From Saprospiraceae bacterium (lineage in GTDB: Bacteria; Bacteroidota; Bacteroidia; Chitinophagales; Saprospiraceae): DNA of 64,000 bases. The notes beneath the pieces are model-generated. The model was not told where the DNA came from. It made no database searches and worked only from the letters and a program-made list of their open reading frames with translations. The stretch lies in assembly GCA_021739645.1 (NCBI GenBank), contig JAIPBL010000017.1:19792-83791 (forward strand), read 5' to 3'. Positions 27,553 to 36,963 of this stretch are shown in pieces. Each line of letters begins with the position of its first letter. Position 1 is the stretch's first letter. The translations under genes were made by a program, and so were the position numbers.

Positions 27553-28128
27553 TTAAGCTTTCTCAAGAACGAATGATGGGTATTGTCGTTTAGCAAATTC
27601 GAACAGTCCAAACAGCACACCCGTGTAGAGCAAATCACTTGCCAGCGTATTCCAATAAAATGGAATCGCTGCCACATAACACGTAACTAGTCCGCCAATA
27701 TTTTTTGGATACAAGATAGTATTCAACCAAACATAAAAATTGGTGACGACGAAAAATATCAGCGAGGAAGAAACAGCGCCGATTGCCAGACGAGGCACAG
27801 TGATTTTTTTCAACAGTGAAGACCCCATCAGCACTATCAGCAAGAAAGCAAAGTAAACTTCAGGGTTAGCAAACCAAGAAAACCCGTCGAAATATTGAGC
27901 ATAGAATAGGTTGTTTATCAACAGATTACTCACCCAGAGCGCAACAAGTGGCAGCAGATAAGCAAAGTATTTCTTACTGAAATAAGCGGCACTAAACAGT
28001 GCAATACCACCAAGTGGAGAAAAATTAAACAAGCTGGAGGTCAAAGTATGCGGAATCAAACGACTCATCGCTACGACCAATACAATGATAGCTACAATAC
28101 CCCAACGTGTGTTTACCTTATTATTCAT
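27553..28128 (-). CDS. DUF6580 family membrane protein
   Basis: 191 residues, about six membrane segments. SRLIPHTLTSSLFNFSPLGGIALFSAAYFSKK at the start and the segment YVAAIPFYWNTLASDLLYTGVLFGLFEFAKR at the end fit DUF6580, which resembles the substrate-binding (S) component of ECF vitamin transporters. No ECF ATPase gene is next to it; the cargo is unknown. It has its own promoter-like element (28156-28163) and terminator. Confidence 0.75.
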   Translation of the reverse strand: MNNKVNTRWGIVAIIVLVVAMSRLIPHTLTSSLFNFSPLGGIALFSAAYFSKKYFAYLLPLVALWVSNLLINNLFYAQYFDGFSWFANPEVYFAFLLIVLMGSSLLKKITVPRLAIGAVSSSLIFFVVTNFYVWLNTILYPKNIGGLVTCYVAAIPFYWNTLASDLLYTGVLFGLFEFAKRQYPSFVLEKA

Positions 28129-28155
28129 GTTAATGGTTGATTTTTAAAACGGCCA

Positions 28156-28163
28156 CAAAAATA
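28156..28163 (-). promoter_or_regulatory. -7 element TATTTTTG for the DUF6580 gene
   Basis: Full TAnnTTTG match on the minus strand, 27 bases before the ATG at 28128. Confidence 0.5.
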
Positions 28164-28214
28164 GCGTTTTTCTTGGAAGTTGGATGGCTAATACTACCCA
28201 AGGTTTTAAACAAT

Positions 28215-28243
28215 AAGACCCTCGTCGGAGAGACGAGGGTCTT
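28215..28243. terminator. Strong GC-rich hairpin, probable terminator
   Basis: AAGACCCTCGTC (28215-28226) pairs perfectly with GACGAGGGTCTT (28232-28243), loop of 5. T-runs are weak (TATTGTTTAAAA on the minus strand). It lies 166 bases past the stop of the minus-strand 2TM gene and upstream of the DUF6580 gene, so it would insulate one from the other. Confidence 0.55.
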
Positions 28244-28408
28244 TAACCCAAACAAATAAACACAAAAACTACTTTTAAAGATGTGCCAAATTTAAGCTGA
28301 TTTTTTTGACACAACAAAATTCTTATGGTATTTTAATCAAATATTTTTCAAAGACTAGGCTCCTACAGAGCTTTTCTTTAGAGGCGCGTAAATTTAGCAA
28401 TATTTTCT

Positions 28409-28771
28409 TCAAACAAGATCTGAATCACGATAACTTTTTGCTGTTTCTTTCAGTTCCAGATGGTCATCAATTTGACGAGTCGGTTTTTTTCTTTTTTCCA
28501 GTTGATCAAGCTCTTTTCGATATTCTCTGTCTTCCCATTCTGAACTCAATACACCGCTTCCTGGGACACCAAACACCCGCAGATAATGAAACAATAGGCC
28601 AATTCCCCAAAAAAAAGTAACCTGAAGCGGCTCCAAAGGATGTCCCTGGAACAATCCAGTAAAAAAGAAAAAACCATTGAACACTGCGAAGAAAAAGAGG
28701 TGCTTATAAAATTTGGATTTCCTTCTTACCCGTCGTTGGGCTTCATCGTAGATATCGGGTTGTTTGTACAT
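28409..28771 (-). CDS. 2TM-domain protein (second of a tandem pair)
   Basis: 120 residues. YDEAQRRVRRKSKFYKHLFFFAVFNGFFFFTGLF and WGIGLLFHYLRVFGVPGSGVLSSEWEDREYRKEL match the 2TM domain: two membrane helices, then a charged cytoplasmic tail. In Bacteroidota this domain is also found fused to histidine kinases. It is a paralogue of the gene 18 bases upstream (28790-29173), with the same tail ending DSD[LF]V. Confidence 0.8.
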   Translation of the reverse strand: MYKQPDIYDEAQRRVRRKSKFYKHLFFFAVFNGFFFFTGLFQGHPLEPLQVTFFWGIGLLFHYLRVFGVPGSGVLSSEWEDREYRKELDQLEKRKKPTRQIDDHLELKETAKSYRDSDLV

Positions 28772-28789
28772 TTTATGATTGATTATAGG

Positions 28790-29173
28790 TTAAACAAAAT
28801 CTGATTCATCATAATTATCACGTAACTCCTTTAGTTCCAAGCCCTTATCTTTTGGCGTTGATGGATGCTTGGCCGACTTTGGTGACGGCATTTGTTGACG
28901 AAATTGTCTTAGTTCCCTTTCCAACTCCTTTTCTTCCCATTCCTTACTCAAGATGTCAAAACCCGGTATCCCGAAAACCTCAACATAATGGAAGGCTAAT
29001 CCAACTCCCCAACCTAACAATGGGTAAACAAACCAGAGCGTTCCCGGGGAAGTCAATAAGTTAAGGACCAGTAAAAAAAGGTTTACGATGGCATAGGACA
29101 TTAAATGCTGGTAAAATGATTTTTTCGCTTTTACCCGCTTTTTTGCCCTCAAAAATTCTTCTTCCGTGTGCAT
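28790..29173 (-). CDS. 2TM-domain protein (first of a tandem pair)
   Basis: 127 residues from ATG 29173 (MHTEEEFLRAKKRVKAKK...), the start chosen because it aligns with the start of the downstream paralogue; the frame extends upstream to 29230. Two membrane segments (MSYAIVNLFLLVLNLL and WFVYPLLGWGVGLAFHY) are followed by GIPGFDILSKEWEEKELERELRQF. Function unknown; the tandem arrangement suggests a duplication. Confidence 0.78.
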   Translation of the reverse strand: MHTEEEFLRAKKRVKAKKSFYQHLMSYAIVNLFLLVLNLLTSPGTLWFVYPLLGWGVGLAFHYVEVFGIPGFDILSKEWEEKELERELRQFRQQMPSPKSAKHPSTPKDKGLELKELRDNYDESDFV

Positions 29174-29502
29174 AATATTGGTGAAACTTATTAAAGATAC
29201 TATTAGGATAAACCAATTGAAAATCAACAAGTTGCAAAAATCCTATGAATTTTCCGGTATTTGTACTCAAGCTACTTTCTGAAATGTGCTTGTTAAACAA
29301 CCAAAATTACACCGCAATTTATTTTCAATTTATTCGGCTAAATATGCTGGAAGCATTTCAGTAGAGTATTGTTCAATTGACCAGTTGTGGGAAATATTGG
29401 ACAAAAATCATTGATTTTTTGATTTTATGCAGCAAAATAATCAAATCAGCCCCACAACTCCCACCTAAAAGCCCAACTTTGCGGCAAAAAATTAAATATA
29501 AA
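29174..29502. other. Divergent intergenic region with a minus-strand -7 element at 29302-29309
   Basis: About 330 AT-rich bases between the 2TM pair and the S9 peptidase. The minus strand reads TAATTTTG at 29302-29309, a full -7 match that could drive the 2TM genes. For the plus strand I see only AACTTTGC near 29475, an imperfect match about 25 bases before the peptidase ATG. No further gene. Confidence 0.4.
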
Positions 29503-31443
29503 ATGAGTCAAAAGAATACAAATACTCCCCAACTACCCGGCGATGCCTCACTCCCCTCTTCCAAATCTGAAATTGCTCGACTTTACAAAAAACTCGGTGA
29601 GACCCAAAAATATGCCGTGGAAGATTTCTTCCGGTTGCCTAAAAAATCACGTTATCAGCTTTCGCCGGACGGCAACTACTTCGCTTATCTGGGCCCATTC
29701 AAACGCCGGCTGAACATCTTTGTGCAAAAAACAAACGGCAAGCGTGCCCGCCGAGTAACGGAAGTCACTGACCGAGACATTGCTTGGTTTTTCTGGAAAG
29801 ACAACAGGATAGTATTTGGAAAAGACGAGGCAGGTGATGAAAATTTTCATATTTATTCTGTAAGTGCCGACGGTAATAATCTAACTGACCTGACGCCGTT
29901 CGCTGGGGTTAGGATTGACCTAATTGACGACCTCGAAGACATCGAAAATGAGATTATCATTTCGATGAACAAGAACAACCCACAGCTTTTTGAGCCATAC
30001 CGCTTGAACATCACAACAGGGGAAATCCATCAACTGGCCGAGAACCCCAACCCGATAGAGCCCCTCGACGGTTGGATGACCGACCACGACGGGAAACTGC
30101 GCATTGCCAACAAAATCTCTGGCGGCACCAACGCTACCCTACTCTACCGACCAACCGAGGACGAACCTTTCCGGCCCGTACTGACTACCGACTTCCGGGA
30201 AAGCATTTCGCCCCTGTTTTTTGATTTCGAAAATGAACACCAAGTTTATGTTGCTTCCAATCTGGGACGTGACCGCAGCGTCATCACCAAGCTTGACTTG
30301 CTGACGGGTAAGGAGGTCGGTGAACCACTTTTTACCCATGAGGAAGTGGACGTAACCCAACTCGGCTACTCACGGAAACGTCGGGTGCTTACGAGCATCG
30401 TTTACACTACCGCCAAAAGGCAGCTGCATTTCCTCGATGATGAATCCCAACGGACCTTTCGGCGGCTAGAAAAAGAACTCGGCGACTACGAAATCTTCAT
30501 CACCGGAATGAATAAGGCCGAGGATAAAATGATGGTGAGAACGTACAGCGACCGCTCACTCGGCGCCTACTATTTCTTCGACAAAACGGCAGATTCACTG
30601 ACCAAAATCGTGGAGGTAAGCCCTTGGCTCGATGAAACGGACATGGCTCCAATGAAACCAATCAGCTTCCAAACCTCCGACGGCCTGGCAATTCATGGCT
30701 ACCTCACATTGCCAAAGGACAAACCTGCCAAAAACCTACCCATCATCCTCAATCCTCACGGTGGTCCCTGGGTGCGTGACAATTGGGGTTTCAATCCTGA
30801 AATTCAGTTGTTGGCAAGCAGAGGCTATGGAGTCCTCCAACTCAACTACCGGGGCAGCACCGGCTATGGCCGAAAATTCTGGGAATGCAGCTTCAAGCAA
30901 TGGGGCAAAAAAATGCAGGACGACCTCTCGGAAGGTGTTCAGTGGCTGGTAAAACAGGGCATTGCCAACCCAAAACGAGTGGCTATATATGGTGGCAGCT
31001 ACGGGGGCTACGCCACGCTAGCCGGGGTCACTTTTACCCCAGGTTTGTACGCTTGCGCAATTGACTATGTGGGCGTTTCTAACCTGTTCACGTTTATGAA
31101 CACCATCCCACCCTATTGGAAACCTTACCTCGACATGATGTACGAGATGGTGGGCAACCCAGAAAAGGACAAGGATGCCATGTACGATGCATCGCCTGTC
31201 TTTCACATTGACAAAATAAAATGCCCGCTGTTCGTGGTGCAAGGAGCCAATGACCCACGGGTGAACATTGACGAGAGCGACCAAATCGTGGCGGCGCTTC
31301 GCAAACAGGGTGTGGAGGTGCTGTACATGGTGAAGTACGACGAGGGGCACGGGTTTCACAATGAGGAAAACCGGTTCGAGATGTACAAGGCGATGCTGGG
31401 CTTTTTAGGAAAAAATTTAGGGCAAAAAGGTGAGGGGCAATAA
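29503..31443 (+). CDS. S9 family serine peptidase (acylaminoacyl-peptidase type)
   Basis: 646 residues from ATG 29503 ([16 protein letters not shown]...). An N-terminal beta-propeller (about 60-380) precedes an alpha/beta hydrolase domain with the nucleophile Ser499 in [13 protein letters not shown], Asp in [14 protein letters not shown] and His in [13 protein letters not shown]. No signal peptide, so probably cytoplasmic. The family trims short peptides or acylated amino acids. The frame extends 126 bases upstream but without homology. Confidence 0.92.
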   Translation: MSQKNTNTPQLPGDASLPSSKSEIARLYKKLGETQKYAVEDFFRLPKKSRYQLSPDGNYFAYLGPFKRRLNIFVQKTNGKRARRVTEVTDRDIAWFFWKDNRIVFGKDEAGDENFHIYSVSADGNNLTDLTPFAGVRIDLIDDLEDIENEIIISMNKNNPQLFEPYRLNITTGEIHQLAENPNPIEPLDGWMTDHDGKLRIANKISGGTNATLLYRPTEDEPFRPVLTTDFRESISPLFFDFENEHQVYVASNLGRDRSVITKLDLLTGKEVGEPLFTHEEVDVTQLGYSRKRRVLTSIVYTTAKRQLHFLDDESQRTFRRLEKELGDYEIFITGMNKAEDKMMVRTYSDRSLGAYYFFDKTADSLTKIVEVSPWLDETDMAPMKPISFQTSDGLAIHGYLTLPKDKPAKNLPIILNPHGGPWVRDNWGFNPEIQLLASRGYGVLQLNYRGSTGYGRKFWECSFKQWGKKMQDDLSEGVQWLVKQGIANPKRVAIYGGSYGGYATLAGVTFTPGLYACAIDYVGVSNLFTFMNTIPPYWKPYLDMMYEMVGNPEKDKDAMYDASPVFHIDKIKCPLFVVQGANDPRVNIDESDQIVAALRKQGVEVLYMVKYDEGHGFHNEENRFEMYKAMLGFLGKNLGQKGEGQ

Positions 31444-31509
31444 ACCCAAGGTGCTAAAAGTCATCTTTTGGGACAATTGTAGTCATACGGGTTTTCTACT
31501 GTGTAGCTT

Positions 31510-31517
31510 TAACTTTG
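31510..31517 (+). promoter_or_regulatory. -7 element TAACTTTG for the LolA-like operon
   Basis: Full TAnnTTTG match, 50 bases before the ATG at 31568 and after the S9 peptidase stop, so the five-gene operon can start independently. Confidence 0.5.
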
Positions 31518-31567
31518 ACCGCTATTTTGAAGGCTACAGCTTCACCTACCTAATTAATCCATTGAAG

Positions 31568-32308
31568 ATGAAATACTTGCCATTATTTTTCTTGTTCGTT
31601 CTCCCCAGCATTTCGGTTGCGCAGGATGCCCGCCAAATCATCCAAAAAGCAGATAAAAAAGTGCGGGGCAACACCTCCCAAGCCGAAATGAGCATCACCA
31701 CCGTCCGCCCGAAATGGAAGCGGGAGATGAAGGTGCGGATGTGGTCGAAGGGCACGGAATACGCCATGGTGCTGGTTCTTTCACCCGCAAAGGACAAAGG
31801 CGTCACTTTTTTAAAAAGAAAAAAAGAAGTTTGGAACTGGTTGCCCAGCCTCGAACGGGTCATCAAACTGCCACCGTCCATGATGTCGCAGGCTTGGATG
31901 GGCACCGATTTTACCAACGATGACTTCGTCAAGGAATCGTCCATGGTGGATGATTACAGCCACAAATTGTTGGGAAGCGAAACCATTGGCGACCGGGAAT
32001 GCTACAAAATTGAGATGATTCCCAAGCCAGACGCAGCAGTCGTTTGGAGCAAAATATCGGTATGGATTGACAAAAAGGACTACATGCAACTGCGCTCCGA
32101 AATGTTCGATGATGACGGCGACCTGGTCAATACCATCACCTCCAGTGAATTCAAAGTCTTTGGCGACCGGCTCTTACCCAGCCTAATGGAGATGGTGCCA
32201 GCAGACAAAGCGGGCCACAAGACCATCATGCGATATCAGTCAATTCAGTACGACAAGCCGATTGAAGACAGCTTTTTCTCCACCGAAAACATGAAGCGAT
32301 TGAAATAA
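31568..32308 (+). CDS. LolA-like outer-membrane lipoprotein-sorting protein
   Basis: 246 residues from ATG 31568, with a signal peptide (MKYLPLFFLFVLPSISVAQ). The mature part (IIQKADKKVRGNTSQAEMSI..., KDKGVTFLKRKKEVWNWLPSLERVIKLP, SWIDKKDYMQLR-like WIDKKDYMQLRSEMFDDDGD) is of the LolA_like type annotated 'outer membrane lipoprotein-sorting protein', a half-barrel that carries lipid-like cargo. It is first in an operon with two FtsX permeases, an ATPase and an outer-membrane protein, which suggests it shuttles the cargo across the periplasm. Classical LolA carries lipoproteins; the cargo here is not known. Confidence 0.85.
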   Translation: MKYLPLFFLFVLPSISVAQDARQIIQKADKKVRGNTSQAEMSITTVRPKWKREMKVRMWSKGTEYAMVLVLSPAKDKGVTFLKRKKEVWNWLPSLERVIKLPPSMMSQAWMGTDFTNDDFVKESSMVDDYSHKLLGSETIGDRECYKIEMIPKPDAAVVWSKISVWIDKKDYMQLRSEMFDDDGDLVNTITSSEFKVFGDRLLPSLMEMVPADKAGHKTIMRYQSIQYDKPIEDSFFSTENMKRLK

Positions 32309-32341
32309 CTGATGTTCGGAATTTGCATCAAAACCTAAATT

Positions 32342-33556
32342 ATGCTCCTCCTCCTCGCATGGCGAAATCTTTGGCGAAACAAGAGCAGGTCGTTGATAAC
32401 AATGGCCTCGGTATTTTGCGCCGTGGTCTTGGCGGTGCTGACCGCCGCCTTGCAACAAGGGGTTTGGGACAACCTGATAAAAAACGTAGTCGGTTATTAC
32501 ACGGGGTACCTCCAAATCCACCACGAAGGCTACTGGGATGACCAAACCCTGGAAAATGCTTTCGAACCTACCGACAGCCTTCAAACCCTCCTTCAAACTA
32601 CACCTGGGATAAATACCTCCGCCGCTCGGTTGGAGTCTTTCGTACTGGCTTCTTCGGGTGAAAAAACGAGGGGCTGCATAGTGGTCGGCGTTGAACCAGC
32701 GCGAGAGGAGGGCATCATCCATCTTCGTGAAAAATTGGCAAAGGGGACTTATTTGACCCAAACCGATGACGGCGCAATGGTTGGCGAAGAGCTGGCCAAA
32801 AGGCTTTCGATCGGTGTCGGAGATACAATTGTACTGCTGGGGCAAGGCATGTACGGCTCCATGGCCGCCGGGAAATTTGCCATTCGTGGACTGCTACATT
32901 TCGGCTCACCAGAGTTGAACGAAAACATGCTTTTTTTGTCGCTCCCCAACGCTCAGACCCTGTTCGATGCTGCTGGCCTGGTCACTTCTATCGTTATTTC
33001 ACCCACAGATACAAGAGCACTGGACCAACTAGCAGGCACCCTCAACAACCGAGCCGGGCCGACGCACGAGGTAATGACCTGGAAGGAAATGATGCCTGAA
33101 ATGGTGCAGAGCATCGCTGCCGATTCTGCTGGAATGTACATCATTCTCGGTGTGCTGTACCTCGTGATTTCCTTCGGAATTTTCAGTACGTTGCTCATGA
33201 TGGTGGCCGAGCGTCAACGGGAATTCGGGATGCTGGTCGCTGTGGGTTTAAAAAAGCGAAAATTGGCGTGGATGCTGACGATTGAGTCGCTGCTGGTCAC
33301 CTTAACAGGATCGGTTATCGGCATCTTGGTAAGCATTCCGATAGCCCATTATTTAGCTAAAAACCCCATCCGTTTTTCCGGTCAAACGGCCGAGGTGTAT
33401 GAACGTTTTGGGTTCGAAGCGATATTTCCTGCCTCAACTGAAACATCTATTTTTCTAACCCAAGGACTAATCGTTTTGGTCATCGGATTGGTGCTTTCTG
33501 CCTATCCGATATTTAGCGCCTTCAAGCTGGAAGCGGTGAAAGCCATGCGGAAATAA
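32342..33556 (+). CDS. FtsX-type ABC permease 1
   Basis: 404 residues. The first segment LLLLAWRNLWRNKSRSLITMASVFCAVVLAVLTAALQQGVW, a periplasmic domain (about 45-270) and three C-terminal segments with VLYLVISFGIFSTLLMMVAERQREFGMLVAVGLKKRKLAWM define the LolC/E-MacB class. It lies 33 bases after the LolA-like gene and is a paralogue of the next gene, so the transporter is probably a heterodimer, as LolCE is. Confidence 0.88.
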   Translation: MLLLLAWRNLWRNKSRSLITMASVFCAVVLAVLTAALQQGVWDNLIKNVVGYYTGYLQIHHEGYWDDQTLENAFEPTDSLQTLLQTTPGINTSAARLESFVLASSGEKTRGCIVVGVEPAREEGIIHLREKLAKGTYLTQTDDGAMVGEELAKRLSIGVGDTIVLLGQGMYGSMAAGKFAIRGLLHFGSPELNENMLFLSLPNAQTLFDAAGLVTSIVISPTDTRALDQLAGTLNNRAGPTHEVMTWKEMMPEMVQSIAADSAGMYIILGVLYLVISFGIFSTLLMMVAERQREFGMLVAVGLKKRKLAWMLTIESLLVTLTGSVIGILVSIPIAHYLAKNPIRFSGQTAEVYERFGFEAIFPASTETSIFLTQGLIVLVIGLVLSAYPIFSAFKLEAVKAMRK

Positions 33557-33589
33557 TTCGTTGATTGTCAAATACTTAACTTTAGACTT

Positions 33590-34801
33590 ATGCTATTGAC
33601 CCTCGCTTGGCGAAACATTTGGCGGAACAAAGTCCGCAGCCTGGTCATCATTTGTTCGGTGGCAGTAGGGTTATGGGCGGGAGCGTTCATCGTCGCCGTG
33701 TACGACGGCATGGCCAAGGATAGAATTCGCACGGTAATTCAAGAAGAGGTTTCTCACCTTCAAATCCATCATCCCGCTTTCAAGGAAGATTTCGAACCAA
33801 AATTCGTTGCCGGTGACGTGGACAGTTTGACGGCAAAAATCGTCGCTGTGCCAGGCGTCAAATCGATAACCGCAAGGAGCATCACCCGAGGGATGATGGC
33901 CAATGCGAGCAACAGCTCAGGCGTTACTGTTATTGGAATTGAGCCAGCCTCAGAAAATAAAACCACGGGCTTGCAGGGTAGAATCATTGCGGGGGATTTT
34001 TTCCCGGAAGGAAAACGTAACCCCATCTTGGTTGGGAACAAACTTGCCGAAAAACTCAACATAAAATCCGGCAACAAGGTCGTGCTAACTTTCACCAACA
34101 CTCACAACAACCTGACCTCCGGTGCATTCAAGGTCGTGGGCATTTACCAATCAATAAACTCCAAGTTGGATGGGACGAATGTGTACGTTTTGCGACAGAA
34201 CCTGAACGCCCTGTTGACCACGCCGGGCAAAGCGCACGAGTGCGCTATTTTGCTGAACAACGACGATTTGGTTGATAGTGTAAAACTTCAATTGCAGGCA
34301 ATTTTCCCGGACTTGAAAGTTGAAACCTGGCGGCAGGTCTCGCCGGAAAGCGACCTTATCGCCACCTATACTACCCAATCGGCCATCATCATGGTGGTCA
34401 TTATCATGATTGCGTTGGCGTTCGGAATCGTAAACACGATGTTGATGGCCGTTCTGGAGCGCACCCGTGAAATCGGGATGCTGATGGCCCTTGGCCTGAA
34501 AAAAGGAAAGCTATTGACTATGATTATTTTTGAAACCTTTTTGCTCACTTTAGTTGGAGCGCCATTTGGCTTATTGGTGGCCTGGGCCACCGTAGCGCTT
34601 ACCCAAGATGGAATTGACATCTCGGCTTTTGCCGACAAGGGGTTGTCGGAGTATGGTTTCAGCGCCATTTTATACCCCATACTTTCTTGGGACAGTGTTT
34701 ATCAAATCATCGTCATCGTTGTTTGCGCCGCCTTGTTTTCTGCGATTTTCCCAGCAATAAAAGCCATTCGCCTGAAACCCGTCGAGGCAATTCGGCAATA
34801 A
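33590..34801 (+). CDS. FtsX-type ABC permease 2
   Basis: 403 residues with the same plan as permease 1: LLTLAWRNIWRNKVRSLVIICSVAVGLWAGAFIVAVYDG at the start and MVVIIMIALAFGIVNTMLMAVLERTREIGMLMALGLKKGKLLTM in the conserved C-terminal block. It follows permease 1 by 33 bases and precedes the ATPase by 28. The two permeases probably arose by duplication. Confidence 0.88.
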   Translation: MLLTLAWRNIWRNKVRSLVIICSVAVGLWAGAFIVAVYDGMAKDRIRTVIQEEVSHLQIHHPAFKEDFEPKFVAGDVDSLTAKIVAVPGVKSITARSITRGMMANASNSSGVTVIGIEPASENKTTGLQGRIIAGDFFPEGKRNPILVGNKLAEKLNIKSGNKVVLTFTNTHNNLTSGAFKVVGIYQSINSKLDGTNVYVLRQNLNALLTTPGKAHECAILLNNDDLVDSVKLQLQAIFPDLKVETWRQVSPESDLIATYTTQSAIIMVVIIMIALAFGIVNTMLMAVLERTREIGMLMALGLKKGKLLTMIIFETFLLTLVGAPFGLLVAWATVALTQDGIDISAFADKGLSEYGFSAILYPILSWDSVYQIIVIVVCAALFSAIFPAIKAIRLKPVEAIRQ

Positions 34802-34829
34802 ATTGAATTGTTGTTTGAAAAAATAGAAC

Positions 34830-35531
34830 ATGGAAATAGTAATTGATGCCCATAATGTAAGCAAAGTTTACAACCCCGAAACGATTCCCGTTCATGCAGT
34901 GAACAACGTACACTTGCATGTGGAACGTGGTGAATTTACGGCGCTGGTCGGGCCATCTGGCTCCGGCAAAACCACCCTGCTGAACCTGCTTGGTGGGCTG
35001 GACAGACCCAATGAAGGCAAAATCGTCATCAACGGAACGGACATCACCGACATGAAAGAAAACCAACTGATTGACTTCCGGCTGAACAATATCGGTTTCG
35101 TTTTTCAATCTTTCAACCTGATACCGGTACTCACAGCCAAGGAAAACATCGAGTTTATCATGCTGTTGCAGGGTGCTTCCAAAAAGCAACGGGACGAGCG
35201 GGTGCAGACCTTACTCAAAGAAATCGGCCTTTCCGACAAAACGAACACCATGCCCTCGCAGCTCTCCGGCGGCCAGCAGCAACGGGTGGCCGTGGCAAGG
35301 GCGCTGGCCTCCAAACCCCAGTTCATTCTGGCAGATGAACCCACTGCCAACCTCGATTCAAAATCTGCCTCCGACCTCCTCGACATCATGGCAAAGCTCA
35401 ACAAGGAAGAAAACATGACCTTCATTTTTTCCACCCACGACAGTCGGGTCATTGAGCGGGCACGCCGGGTCGTCACGCTGGTGGATGGGAGAATTACTTC
35501 CGACACAGCCACTTTTCAAATCTCACACTGA
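34830..35531 (+). CDS. LolD/MacB-like ABC ATPase
   Basis: 233 residues with Walker A GPSGSGKTTLLN, signature QLSGGQQQRVAVARAL, Walker B FILADEPTANLDS and H-loop STHD. The FNLIPVLTAKENIEF stretch after the Q-loop is typical of LolD, MacB and FtsE ATPases. It powers the two FtsX permeases upstream. Small, single-domain, cytoplasmic. Confidence 0.93.
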   Translation: MEIVIDAHNVSKVYNPETIPVHAVNNVHLHVERGEFTALVGPSGSGKTTLLNLLGGLDRPNEGKIVINGTDITDMKENQLIDFRLNNIGFVFQSFNLIPVLTAKENIEFIMLLQGASKKQRDERVQTLLKEIGLSDKTNTMPSQLSGGQQQRVAVARALASKPQFILADEPTANLDSKSASDLLDIMAKLNKEENMTFIFSTHDSRVIERARRVVTLVDGRITSDTATFQISH

Positions 35532-35560
35532 GGCCGCAGTGTATCCAAAATTGCTTTTGC

Positions 35561-36733
35561 ATGAAATTCACCAAGAAAATTTGGATGGTTTTAATGGCCT
35601 GTACTTCGGTAGCGCCGCTGTTCTCCCAATCGGAAGAAAACAGCCCAAAATGGCAGCTCGGTGGCTATCTAAAAAACCTCCAAACCTTGACCAACCTACC
35701 CGAAACTGACCTCAACCTCACTGACGGTCAATTTCATAACCGCCTGAATTTCAAGTGGTTCCCTTCTAATAAATTCACTTTCGACGCCGAATTGCGCACT
35801 CGCTTTTTTTATGGTGAAACCATCAAATACACGCCTGGCTTCACCGAGCAATTGGAAAAAGACCCCGGGCTGGTTGACCTTTCTTGGGTCATCGCAAAAT
35901 CAAATGGAACTGCCCTACACACGACCCTTGACCGCCTTTATATGGATTGGCATCAAGAACATTTGAGCATCCGAGCGGGCAGGCAGCGCATCAACTGGGG
36001 CATCGCCACCAGTTGGAACCCGAACGACCTCTTCAACGCTTTCAACTTCCTCGACTTCGATTACGAGGAGCGCCCTGGCTCCGATGCAATTCGGGTGCAG
36101 TATTCAACCAGTGGGTTTTCGGGTTTTGACCTCGCCATCAATCCCGCTGATTCGTTGGAGGGTTCGGTGGCAGCAGCAAAATACTTTTTCAACACCAAGC
36201 AATTCGACGTTCAGGTATTGGGCGGCTATTTCAAAAGCGACCTGGTCTTGGGCATGGGCTGGGCCGGCAATCTCGGTGATACTGGATTCAAAGGTGAAGC
36301 TTCGTGGTTTCATGCCCCCGACGAATGGAAAGACACCAGCGCCGTTTTCGCCATCACAGCCCAAGCTGACCGGACTTTTGAAGGTGATTGGTACCTCAAC
36401 GGTTCGGCACTTTTCAACAGCGGTGGCCAGTCCAAAGCGGTCAGTTTGGAGCAACTGCTTCAGTTTCGCCTTTCCCCAAAAAACCTGATGCCCGGTAAGG
36501 TTACGTTGAGTTTGCAAGGTTCAAAAGGCATTTCGCCTTTGCTTACCGTGGGCAGTTCGGTGATTTATTCGCCCCAAATCAACCTCCTGCTCATCCTCCC
36601 CAACCTCAGCTACTCCATCAGCGACAACTGGAATCTCGACCTGATTGGACAGGTATTTTTTGCGGAAAACAACAAGGGGAAAATAGCCAACCTCGGCAAT
36701 TTGGGGTTCATTCGGCTGAAGTGGAGTTACTGA
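35561..36733 (+). CDS. Predicted outer-membrane beta-barrel protein of the Lol-like operon
   Basis: 390 residues with a signal peptide (MKFTKKIWMVLMACTSVAPLFSQ). The rest shows amphipathic strands and ends in FIRLKWSY, an aromatic C-terminus typical of outer-membrane barrels. RLYMDWHQEHLSIRAGRQRINWGIATSWNPNDLFNAFNFLDFDYEERPG resembles the DUF1302/porin type of alginate- and lipid-linked barrel proteins. It closes the operon 29 bases after the ATPase gene. A role as acceptor or outlet for the cargo is inferred from position. Confidence 0.7.
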   Translation: MKFTKKIWMVLMACTSVAPLFSQSEENSPKWQLGGYLKNLQTLTNLPETDLNLTDGQFHNRLNFKWFPSNKFTFDAELRTRFFYGETIKYTPGFTEQLEKDPGLVDLSWVIAKSNGTALHTTLDRLYMDWHQEHLSIRAGRQRINWGIATSWNPNDLFNAFNFLDFDYEERPGSDAIRVQYSTSGFSGFDLAINPADSLEGSVAAAKYFFNTKQFDVQVLGGYFKSDLVLGMGWAGNLGDTGFKGEASWFHAPDEWKDTSAVFAITAQADRTFEGDWYLNGSALFNSGGQSKAVSLEQLLQFRLSPKNLMPGKVTLSLQGSKGISPLLTVGSSVIYSPQINLLLILPNLSYSISDNWNLDLIGQVFFAENNKGKIANLGNLGFIRLKWSY

Positions 36734-36832
36734 AAACCGGATTGCGGCCACACTTTTCAGCTATATTTGGCCATCTATAGTTCTTTGATTTACAGAATGA
36801 GTTTTGATGTTTGCGGTTTTGCCGCAAAGTTG

Positions 36833-36917
36833 CTCCCGCAGATTACGCAGATTACGCAGATTTTTCCTTCGGAAAAATCAAAAAACCATCTGCGTAAATC
36901 TGCAAAATCTGCGGGAG
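36833..36917. repeat. Hairpin built of 9-bp repeats (CAGATTACG)
   Basis: The left arm holds CAGATTACG-type units in tandem (36839-36865); the right arm, ending at 36917, holds their complement (ATCTGCGTAAATCTGC... and GCGGGAG). The outer bases CTCCCGCAGAT and ATCTGCGGGAG pair exactly, and the centre (TTTTTCC/GGAAAAA) pairs as well. It lies between the barrel gene and the GNAT gene and could end transcription. A small hairpin (TTTGCGG/CCGCAAA) precedes it at 36810-36827. Confidence 0.85.
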
Positions 36918-36963
36918 GAAAAATACTCAATCAGTTTGTCAATTTACTATAAAATCCTGTTTC

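Noticed and set aside
28215..28243. GC-rich hairpin as a small RNA or tRNA fragment
   Set aside because: A simple stem-loop with no cloverleaf features; a terminator or insulator explains it better.
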